Below, in pieces: positions 13,101 to 22,778 of a stretch of 64,000 nucleotides of DNA. Below the pieces are notes generated by a model. The model did no database searches, had not been told where the DNA came from, and saw nothing but the letters and a program-made list of their open reading frames with translations. The DNA is from Acanthochlamys bracteata. Its lineage: Eukaryota; Streptophyta; Magnoliopsida; Pandanales; Velloziaceae. The stretch covers positions 6,537,155-6,601,154 of the forward strand of contig CM034137.1 of NCBI GenBank assembly GCA_019914995.1. The letters are read 5' to 3'. Every line of letters begins with the position of its first letter. Position 1 is the first letter of the stretch. The translations under genes were made by a program, and so were the position numbers.

Positions 13101-15282
13101 ATATTAAAATAAATTTTAAAATTAAAAAATTTTGAGAAAAAGTAATAAAAAATTATTTTAAATTACTATACATATTTAATATTAAAAAAGAGTTGAAAAA
13201 ATCAAAATTTCGACGATCCAGTAAATGCGGTCTAAATGATGCCTAAGTCGCTTTAATAATTTTACTGGCAAACCAAAGTGCTCTAATGATATTCCAAATA
13301 ATTGTAAATATTCTTTACCAAAGTGCTCTAATGAGTTCTATTTTATTTCTAAAATAATAAAAATAAGTAATCATAAGTTATTATAAAGTATTAGTTTTAT
13401 GTATTTTCTAAATATTATAAAAAAAACTCCGTAAACTATTATAAAAAAATGTAATTTTCTAAAAGAAAATATTTTTTAAAATAATTTCTAGAAGTATAGT
13501 TATTTATAGTTTTTTTAAATCCAAAAAAATATATAATCTTAAAAAGTTTTTTGAGAAATAAATTAATAAAAAAAAAGTTATGCAAGCACTCTCCAAACAA
13601 TCCCTTAATTAGTTTTGTTGTTTCTTGTTGGTGGTGCAGAGGAATCAAATCATGGACTTTAATTTGTTTTGTTATGATAATTAATATTCGGCTTCAAAAC
13701 CAAAGCTAAACCTATTCTTAATATTAGGGTTTGTTGAATGGTCTCATCCCATCTAATTCATTCTAATAAAATTTCTAACTAATAATTATCTTTATTCCTT
13801 CTAACTAATATTAGGTTTTCTTTCTAACATTTAAGAACTTTTAGAGGATTTAAATACCATGACGATTAGAGTATATTTTATTTGTTCCAAACTCTACTTT
13901 TTTTTTTTTCGTCGAATTTAAAATTCTGATAATACTTACTAATTGTAATCGCTATTGCGAACTTTATTTTAGATTTTGAATTCTATTTAGAACTCTAATT
14001 TGAATTCTAGACTAGTTCTTATTTTCTGAATTTTATATTTTTAAACTCATTTCTGAGCAACTAGAATACGCACTTAACGAGAGTAAGATACACATTTATT
14101 TGTACGGAAGTGATCATAAAATAAATTTTTAAAAATAATATTTTAAAACTGAGTTTTTAAAAATAGTAGTGAAAATAAATTTTTAAAAAAAAATGTGAAA
14201 CAATGTTTGGTAAAAGAAAATTATTTTTGGGTGAAATACATACTCTCTCAATTCTTAATGAAAAACTACTAAAATATTTTTAAAAGGTTAAGCTGCTGGC
14301 AGGAGGAATTGAACATGGAGAGTGCGTTTGATTTAGTTTATTTAAAAATTATAAAAAATTTTACGTAATAAATTTTTTTTAATATTTTTATTTTTTAAAA
14401 AATAAAATATTAAATTTATTTCTCAAAAAATAAAAATATTTTTTATTTTAAAAAATTTAATTTAAAAGTATTTTTAATCGCCTCCGTAATTAGGTGGCAA
14501 GTGTCTTTCAAATCTGAAATGTTGTCATTATAATTTGTTTGTTCTCTTTTTCTTTTACTCGTGCAGTGTTCACGTCGATCAACTGTTTCAGAATATTCTC
14601 TAACATATATTAATATGAAATCAAATCATTAATTTCATTAATTCATGTTTTAATTGTTTCTTTATCTTCTTTGCCGGTTCTTGGTGTTATCTATGATCCA
14701 AGCAAGCCTTGCTTTCTTTCTTATATAATATATTCATGTTTGTTTTCGTAACAGACAACACCCACTTCAACTTACCGACAAATCTATTGTGATTATTATG
14801 TTTGAAATAACTAGGAAAAAAATATGTACATATTATTATTTTAAATACACATTAATCTATAGTGGGTATACATAATTATTTCATACATATAAATTTATTT
14901 ATATTTTATAAAATTTTGAAAATATTTGTAATATACTATATATACAACGCTAATAAACTAAACATTGCATGAAGTTTATTATATGAGTCAGTTTTTTCTA
15001 TTCTGTTCGATTATATATTATATTTTAGTGAATGATTCAATTATTCTAAATCTTTCATTTATCATCTTATATAAAATTAATTTTGATGTACTATTTTTTT
15101 TAAATGTTAAAATAAAGTCGCATTAAATATAGTATAGTATTTTTAGATTTGCGAAAGATATGCCAGAATCATCTAGACCTATATGTTTAAAATTGTTCTC
15201 GATCGGCAAAATAGTTACTTATTAGTTTAAATTTTTATTTCATATTTTATCTATTTTAGTATTATTTATATTTATTTTAACA

Positions 15283-15331
<49 letters not shown>

Positions 15332-16895
15332 TTTTTGAACGGGAGAAGTTCAAAAGCTGTCATGAAAAGTCAAGCCAAAGAGAACTTATGTTCTGAGATG
15401 TCAACGATCATTTATCAATATACATATAAAGTCAAATTGTCAACGATAATTGGGGCATTGATTCCCTCGTACATATATTTTCTGTAAAGATTTTAACATA
15501 TCATACTGTTCATTAAAATGTTAGGAAATACCTCTCTTCAAAATTTTAAAATTAGTTCTCTTTTTCTTATCATCTCCAGTCTCATTTATCAAATATTAAT
15601 AATTAATACTAATCTAGATTAACTTAACACCATCCATCCATTTTAATTCTCAAATGATTAAAAAAATAATTATAAAATATTAAGAAATACTTTTAAATTC
15701 ATAATAATGTGATCATATATTTTAACATAAGGGGACTGTTGGTTCAGTTTATCAAAAAATCAACTTTTTAATTTTCAATACATATTTTATAAGTATTTAA
15801 AATTTTATTTAAAATTTTAAAAAATAAAAAAATTTATTTATTGAAATTTTTTATTATATATTTTTATTATTTTTTTGAGATACTAAAAGTAAAGCTCGTT
15901 TTTAAAAAAAAATAAAAAAGTTTTTATTTTAGAAAAATTTTATTTAAAAAATACTTTCAAACGTCTCCAAGATGGGTTGCTAAAATTCTCTTGTAGATCA
16001 TTTTAATTACTGTCATCTGATTTCTTTGGCCTTATTTAGAATAATTTTAAAATTAGAGCTTTATAAAAAAAATTTCAAAAATTTTTTACAACTTTTTGAA
16101 ATAAAAAACCTTATAGTTATCGCATTCGTATAATTCAGTTTTCATTCTAAATTTTGGAAAATTTTTTCTCTAACACTACTCATGACATTTTTAAGCTTGA
16201 AAAATCCAAAAGCACTCTTCAAATGAAATGGCGAACTAGGTCTTCATTTATCCAAGGTTCTTTTAGAGGATTTAGTTGCAATACAGCTACTAAGTATTAT
16301 TTATAGATAACATAGTTGAATCGTGTACTCAATTGAACACAAAATATTATCTATAAAATAATGCTTAGTAGGTGCATCATAATAATTTTAGAGAATGTTT
16401 GAGGGTGCTTATGATAATAATATTTTATATAATAAAGACTATTTTGAAGATTTTGCAAAAAATAAATTTAACTTTTTTGATATAAAAATAATAAATTGTT
16501 CATATAAAAATTGTACGATATACCAATCAATTACTTTATAATTTTTTTTTAAAAATCTATAAATAAGATGTAAAATATTGAACATATTGAGAACTTTTGG
16601 CTAATAAAAATAGTACCATAAATAATGCTCACTTGGCTAATCTTAAAATTTAGAGCTTTCGTTTAGAAACTATTCTTTATATATTTTTGTCGAAAAAAGT
16701 GGCTGTTGTGTTTTTACTAAAAATTATTTTTTGTTGAATATTATTTGAATAAATTTTACTATTTAAGACTTTTTTGTAAAAATAAATTAAAAATATATTT
16801 GATTAATTTTGTACTTATAAATGAATAAAATATATATAATTAAATTGTTCTTAAATATATAATAAATAATGTATTGTTAAAATCTTTCGGTTTTC
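10186..16895. other. AT-rich spacer
   Basis: Upstream region of the bHLH gene followed by repeat-rich DNA. A GC-richer island at about 10915-11560 carries an open frame of 78 codons (11032-11268) that I do not recognise, plus an AAACCCTAG box near 11100. Around 11680-12180 there are LTR-like remnants. Decayed MITEs are present, among them 15724-15975 (left GGGGACTGTTGG, right CAAACGTCTCC). A TA dinucleotide run lies at 15288-15329. No gene is supported. Confidence 0.4.
15288..15329. repeat. TA dinucleotide microsatellite
   Basis: About twenty uninterrupted TA units, ending at the start of a GGTTTTTGAACGGG sequence. Confidence 0.9.
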
Positions 16896-16906
16896 ATAGT
16901 CTTAAA

Positions 16907-17335
16907 TAGAGGTGTAAAAATGGGTCGGGCCAAACGGGCCGGTCTGCGGTCCGGTCAGGTGAATAGTGACAGGACATGGCCTGCCCGGTCCAATCCATCA
17001 GGCAGGACGGGCCGATTATATTGGGCGGCCCGCTCGCCCGGATACTGTTCATATTGATCGGTCAACGTTGACCGATCAATATGGACCGTTGACTAGGTCA
17101 AATTTAAATAAAAAATATTTTTATATTACTAAAAAATAAATTTAAAAAATAAAAAATATTTATTTTTTAATTTTAGCTTAAAAATAATTTTTAATTTTTA
17201 TTTTTATATAAAATTAAAATATAAATCGGATAAATGAGTCGGGCCGGATCATAAGAAATAAAACCGAGCTGGACTGGCCCGACCCGGGTGCTTTATCCAG
17301 ACCGGGCCAATCCGATCCGTCCGTTTTTGCACCTA
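16907..17335. mobile_element. non-autonomous TIR element with 11-bp target duplication (Mutator-like size)
   Basis: A 429-bp insertion flanked on both sides by the identical 11-mer ATAGTCTTAAA (16896-16906 and 17336-17346). Its ends are inverted repeats: TAGAGGTGTAAAAATGGGTCGG at the left and CCGTCCGTTTTTGCACCTA at the right. The outer parts are GC-rich (GGGCCGGTC, GACCCGGG), the middle is AT-rich, and a perfect palindrome sits at 17050-17083. A duplication of 9-11 bp points to Mutator-like elements; if only 8 bp were counted, hAT would be the alternative. It has no coding capacity. The intact target duplication suggests a fairly recent insertion. Confidence 0.8.
17050..17083. repeat. 34-bp perfect palindrome inside TIR element
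   Basis: Each arm is CATATTGATCGGTCAAC or its exact complement, with no spacer. Such a perfect palindrome can extrude as a cruciform. It carries GTCAAC/GTTGAC, which includes the TTGAC core of a W-box on both strands, so any regulatory effect would be symmetrical. Function is not established. Confidence 0.9.
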
Positions 17336-17914
17336 ATAGTCTTAAACTATATAAATGCAAGGACGATAACAACATCTACGCACTGGAGTCATAGAAGAAA
17401 TGGACATCAGTAGACGTCTTTGTAAAGACTTTTGAATTACCAATCTAGTAGGTCTTATGTGTGAAGTTTCTTATACCTAGCTACAACAGTTATTATTACT
17501 GCCAAAAAAATGTCTCTCAGTTTCTTTGCTGGTGTTTCTCACCTATGTACAAATTTTTATTTTAGAATTGAATTTTTAGATATAAATTAATGCAAGTATT
17601 AAAAATAAATTTGTAAGATCAAATTTATAAAATAAATATAAAAAATTATTTGAAAGTAGTTTTTTGAAAGACAATTATTTTTAAATCAGTTAAGTACAAA
17701 ATAAACAAGTCTTGGGAATAAGTAGGCATTCCAAAATTCCAGAAGTGATTTATAATGAAAACTAATTCTTAGAACCATTTTGAAAAATTTATCCATTTTG
17801 GATCTTTATTTTCCTTTAAAATTGTTTGATAAGGATAAATAATTGTTGCTTAGAAGGGCCTCAATTGAATAACACCTTTCTTTCGAGTATGTATTTAAGA
17901 AACCAATTCCTAGT

Positions 17915-18147
17915 ATGTTTGGGGAGCTTTTTTTACTCAATTTTTTATATCACTCTTCTCAATAAAGCTCGTAAAATATTCTATAAAATTTTTAAAAAAT
18001 TTTAATAGTAAAAAATTCAACGTTATAAATTTTTTTATTAATTATTTTTATTTTTTAAATAAAAAAAATCAAATTATTTTTTAAAATGTTTTAAAAATAT
18101 ATATATTTTTTAGTTCTTTTCAATAACCACTCCCGAATGCGTACATC
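17915..18147. mobile_element. Tourist-like MITE, decayed
   Basis: The left end reads GTATGTTTGGGGAGC and the right end CCACTCCCGAATGCGTAC, which are imperfect inverted repeats around an AT-rich core. This is the same pattern as the element at 34201-34457. Confidence 0.45.
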
Positions 18148-18657
18148 CCCACAAACCTAACCCTTTTTGACTAAAAGAGAAAACTTGAGTCTTGATGATA
18201 ACAAAGCAAAAAGAGACATCCACGTAAATGCGGCTGATGAATAAACTAATAATAGTAAATCAGTAACAAAACTTTCAAACCTGTAAAGAACAAAAGTTAT
18301 TATTTAAGTATATATTAGGCGGTGTTTATCAAAAAAAATTTTATTTTTTATTTTTTAATAAATTTTTTATAGTATTTATAAAAATTAAAACTTGTAAAGT
18401 TCAGATTAATTGCATGTAATAAAATTTTTATACGTATAATTTTTATAATCTTTTAAGATAAAAAAATCAAAACTTATTTTCTAAAAAACTTTAAAATAAA
18501 ATTTTTTTAGAAAAATTTAATATTTGAGCATTTTCAACATTCCATAAGAATCGGTTTCACTTCTCCTTGGTCTTCAAGTTGAAACAGTCATCAAATGGAA
18601 GTCCAAACCATAACACCATCTTCTACTGATTATTTGAAGTAACGAGAAAGGATCATC

Positions 18658-18996
18658 ATGATCAGGTTCTCATCTCTTCTTCTCTTACTGGTTATTGCTA
18701 TCAACATGGCTGCTCGCGTTCGGTTAGCCTGTGCACTTGGTAAGTAAGGCCACAATCTTTTGGATTTTTTTTTTTTTTTTGGTAATAGAATCTAGCGTGG
18801 TTAGACGTGAATGTCTATCTGTTAACTTGAATTATGATTTTGATTTTCTGCTGTGTCATTTGCAATTGCAGATGGTAATAGGAGGATGATGGGAGGCAGG
18901 GTTGGATTAGGTCCACCGGCGCCTGCAGGGAACCGTCTTCATCACCATTTGCCTCCAGATGAAGGAGGACCTCGATCTCCTCCAGGCAACTACTAA
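18658..18996 (+). CDS. small secreted peptide precursor, tandem copy 1 (68 aa)
   Basis: A two-exon gene read by eye: exon 1 at 18658-18739, intron 18740-18871 (GTAAGT...TTGCAG, phase 1), exon 2 at 18872-18996. The first about 26 residues form a signal peptide (MIRFSSLLLLLVIAIN core, then Arg and CAL). The second exon gives a proline- and glycine-rich tail: GRVGLGPPAPAGNRLHHH, then LPPDEGGPRSPPGNY to the stop. There is no cysteine in the mature part. The layout (signal peptide exon, phase-1 intron, short Pro-rich C-terminus) is that of plant precursors of post-translationally modified signalling peptides. The next gene, 306 bp downstream, repeats both the intron phase and the motif (RVGL, PPAP, N, HLPP, GP at equal spacing), which strongly supports both models. 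I cannot assign it to a named family. PPAP followed by basic and His residues recalls IDA- or CLE-like peptides, but the match is weak. Function is unknown; secretion is inferred. Confidence 0.75.
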
Positions 18997-19301
18997 CACT
19001 ACAAGGTTCAACTTGATGAATTCCGCCATTTTTAAGTAGGGTTTATTATTTCAAATTGAATATGAGTCTTTAACAATATGAATATAATAGGCTTATTATG
19101 TTGCTGATCAGATTTATGTTTGTCTTTCTGATGTTTATAGTTATACCAAATTTCTTGCTCTTGTTAATGTTTATGGCCAGTAGGTAAGAATAGGTGAAAT
19201 TTATACAACCAGTTGGTGCCAAAACCAATCAAATTAGTAAAACATTTAGTTCGACAAATTATAAACCAATGCAAAATCAATCTTCTACAAGCTGAAAGAC
19301 A

Positions 19302-19576
19302 ATGCAGCACTCGCCCTTCATCATCAGAACCCTTCATGCTATTATACTCATGGTTTCCCTTTTCTTTTTCATTCAACTGTACCATGTCTATGGAGGTAAA
19401 ATTCATCTGCTCTTCATTAGGAAAATTTTTTTTTTGAATCTCTTTTTTGATGTTTTTATCCGGTTTCACTTTGCCTTTTAGGAGCCAGAGTTGGCCTTTG
19501 TCCGCCAGCTCCGTTGAGCAACGAAGTTGAGCAACATTTACCACCGCAGCAACAAGGGCCTAAAAACTTGGGATGA
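19302..19576 (+). CDS. small secreted peptide precursor, tandem copy 2 (62 aa)
   Basis: Two exons: 19302-19395 and 19482-19576, with an 86-bp phase-1 intron (GTAAAA...TTTTAG). Exon 1 encodes a signal peptide with the hydrophobic core AIILMVSLFFFIQL, ending near YHVYG. Exon 2 encodes ARVGLCPPAPLSNEVEQH, then LPPQQQGPKNLG. Compared with copy 1, the mature region keeps R-V-G-L, P-P-A-P, an Asn three residues on, H-L-P-P, and G-P after three variable residues, while the signal peptides have diverged. This is the pattern of selection on the mature peptide after a tandem duplication. It has one Cys where copy 1 has Gly. The C-terminus is shorter than in copy 1 (no PPGNY). The start at 19302 is the first Met of the frame before the hydrophobic core; a later Met within the core would spoil the signal peptide. 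Confidence 0.72.
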
Positions 19577-20084
19577 GGACTTTGCTTTCCTAAAATTTTC
19601 TTTTCTTTTCTTCAGAATCGAAATAGCACTGCAGTTAAACAATTGTGATGCTGAAAACAAAAGGGAGAGCCATTAGGTTCTTTCTGTTTCTGTAATGAGT
19701 TAGTTCAAAGAACATTGCAGAATTTCTGAGTCCAGAAAACCACAATCAATTCTTCAGCTCAGAGTCGAAATTTCATACAAAGAAAAACTTCAACAAAATC
19801 CAGAAGTTTGAAAGAGAAACATCAAGCAATGTCGTTACAAAGGCATTCTTGTAGCATGATCATATTGAACATCCTGCTAAAACAATTTCACAAAACTCGC
19901 AAGAAATGGATACAAGTAACAAGAATTGATAACAAGTCTTACGCCAGATTCTTTACAAGTGTCCCCATTCTTGACTAAGCTTTGAAATGCAGTTCAGACA
20001 GAACTAGGGAACTTATCATTGCTTGTAAAAAGTCTCTATATGAGACCTTAGACATGAATTGAAATTATGCAGTAACACGCCTCA
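19577..20084. other. spacer between peptide genes and kinase pseudogene
   Basis: Probably the 3' UTR of the second peptide gene (plus) and the 3' flank of the decayed kinase (minus). No other feature is visible. Confidence 0.35.
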
Positions 20085-21190
20085 TTAGACTCCACTGAAC
20101 TCAGATTCATATTCAGAAATATTAGACAACTCTGATTGACATTCCAAATAAGACTGCCTTCCAGATATTGCTCCAGGCTGAAGAACGAAAAGATTTGGGA
20201 GGCTATCAACATTGGCTTCAAGCATCTCTATGACTTTATTGATTGGGGGGCAATCAACAGACTTCATTTGAATGAAACATAGACCACAATAGCCAGCTTC
20301 TTCTCTAACTCATCAATATTCAGTGTCTCATCATATCTAATGCTTCTTGCTGATCATTAAACAATCATAAATCCATGAGGGATAATATACTTGGCTTGAT
20401 CTCTTTGCTTGTAGATTGACATTTCTTTGTCATCCTGCTACCTCAAGAGCAACATTCTCAATCTGTAGACATCTGATTTATCAGAAACCGCACCCAAATT
20501 CCGAGAAATTAACTCAGGAGCTAGGTATCTAATTGTACTCTTTGCTGAACTGAAAGAAACAAAACTGTAGTCCTTTCGATAGAATTTTCTAGGCCAAAGT
20601 CTGCAACCGTTGGCGTGAAGTTATGATAGGATATCATGTGGCTTTATGTCAAAAGTGTAGAATACGCATAATAACATCAGCAACATTGGTAATCAATTGC
20701 ATGAGCCACACTGAGAGCTATTTCATGGAGTTTCTCAGCTGTGAACAGTTGATTGATATCACTAGAGAAAATGTAAATGTCCAGGGAACCATTAGGTAAT
20801 GAACTCGAAAACCAGAGCTCTGTTTGGTCTGTTGCGCAGAAACAAATGACTTGAACTATGTTCATATGGTCAAATTCTACAGATGGTGTAGAATTCACTG
20901 GTGGTTAAAGGAAATATCCAAGGTTTTCCTTCAAATGAAAACCATGAAATAGGCAATGTCCCCAGGCAAACAGACCCAAAGCCACCTTGTCCAAGGTTTT
21001 CCTTGAAATGACTAGTGCTCCGATGATATCTATACATGAATACCTCATTGGCATGAGAGAATTGTGGCTCTCAGGAACTTCTCAACATTGTCAATGAATG
21101 GATACCTCTTCCAATCTGGGCATCAAGAAGCCCAAGAGCATAAAAGGTGTCATAAGCAATCATAGAGAACAGTACCATGGCTGCTGTTCA
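20085..21190 (-). pseudogene. LRK10L-type receptor-like kinase, decayed kinase domain
   Basis: Read on the minus strand, the blocks of a protein kinase domain appear in order but in several frames with stops. At about 20970-21000 is the glycine loop SHFKENLGQGGFGSV. At 20677-20898 are FDHMNIVQVICFC, LPNGSLDIYIFSS and EKLHEIALSVAHAIDY. At 20630-20654 is FDIKPHD, from the catalytic loop region. Around 20470-20580 are KFYRKDYSFVS and APELISRNLGAVSDKSDVY. At 20085-20267 is the subdomain XI segment PPINKVIEMLEANVDSL. The Y-I-F-S-S, D-I-K-P-H and N-K-V-x-E-M-L-E phrases are typical of the LRK10L/PR5K-like class. The extracellular part is not recognised. The frame changes and stop codons make it non-functional. 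Confidence 0.85.
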
Positions 21191-22778
21191 AGAAGCAGAA
21201 TAACATTAAATTGGCGAGCGCATACATTACATTTAAAGAGAAAGCAATAAAAACTTAATTATTGATGGATTAGCTACCTAGCCAGAATAATATGATATCT
21301 ACTAAAACAATCACGCTACTGTGAGGCGATAAGTGGTTTATGAATGATATATGTCAGAATTGCCACCAAGGAATCCAAGAAATTGAAGCTGGGCTGAAAT
21401 TAAAGTGGATTTACTTCCAAATGCTGGAACAGTAGAGTAGAAAGTTTAAGATTATCACCAGTGAAATAAACAAACGAGTGCCTAAACTTTTATAACTTAT
21501 AACTTTTGGTCCTTGTACTATTATAGCAATGTAATGGCAGGCTAATATGAACTCAGTTTCCTTCAGGCATATGATATGGAATCACAATGAGTTGTACCTT
21601 TAAGGTATTTAAGGATAGTAGATGCTAGTAGCTGTAGCCATTCGCTGATGATTGCCTTAGCCCTGCCAGCAGATTTTCAAGACTTCACATAGTGGCCGAG
21701 GACCCGTGTGTGACGTTAACAAATGGACAAAGAAAGCATCCTTGATGCAATCAAATATGCCTCTACAATACAGCCTTCCCTTCTCTTCTTACCAGATTCA
21801 TTGTGATTGAATGCATTTCTTCTCAAGGAGAGAGGAGTCGCTCCCATCTATAAGATAGTATAGGTACCTGCCTTTTCTACTAAGACCAGGGAAAAATATG
21901 ATCCTTTGTGTAAATGGTCTGGTGAATTTTTTCCGTGCAGTACAAAAGACTTGCATGGTTGGAGGAGCTTTTCTCCTTCAATTTTTTATTTTACATTTTC
22001 TAATAAAATTTTTAAAATATTCTACAATTTTTTTTAAAATTTTTAAAAGTGCAAAAAAGTTTCTAAGTCAGTAAAATTTTTTATTAGTTACTTTTATTAT
22101 TTTTTTGAAATAAAAAAAATATAACTTATTTTTAAAAAAATTTTAAAATATTTTTTTTTATAAAAAACTCATTTTCAATAAGTTCTCCCAAATATTTTCA
22201 AAGTCAGGCAGAACTTGGAGTGCAGGTGGAATCAAAGTAACATGTTTTGTCATCCGAAAATTCATGGCTCATAAAGGTTGGGTTCAGAAACCGGCAAGAG
22301 CAACCAGCTGAACTGTAGTCATAACCGCCAGGGAGAGAACTCTGACCACTTGAGCTAAACTGCAGTTCAAAACCCTACGTTTGGAGGTCAAGTGAAACCA
22401 GTGGAACTTTTGAAGAGCACTCGATTAACTATTCATATTTGTTATTTTTTTTAATAATTGAATCGAATCACTCGACGGGTCGATCCGGAAACTATTCGGA
22501 TCATCCAAATTTTATCAAGTTGACTGCACGGACGGTCTGTTATCAGACTCGATCTGAAATTCTGGCTGCTGGTCTGACCCGACTGGTCCGAACTGGGTCT
22601 GACTTCACTGATTAGAAAGCATCCCGCTCCCTTAAACAGCCTATTTGGATTGTAGGGGTCTACTAGTGCAAAATACCTACAATTTTTCAGAACAAACTTT
22701 GTTTAAATAAATAACAAAAGATAAAAATTATTTGATTAGCTCGCTTCTCCATCTCTACTTTTGTGTTAAAGCGAAGCC
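21191..22778. other. spacer with MITE and repeat fragments
   Basis: It contains an AT-rich Tourist-like MITE remnant at about 21955-22200 (left TGGTTGGAGGAGCTTTTCTCC, right AGTTCTCCCAAATATTTTC). It also has a GC-richer repeat fragment at about 22450-22615 (GGGTCGATCCGG, CTGACCCGACTGGTCC) resembling the ends of the elements at 2791 and 50420. The last about 150 bases should be the promoter of the Ole e 1-like gene. Confidence 0.4.

Noticed and set aside
19213-19437. Open frame of 74 codons overlapping the second peptide gene.
   Set aside because: It is in a different frame from the signal peptide and runs through the intron donor. The spliced model matches the neighbouring paralogue.
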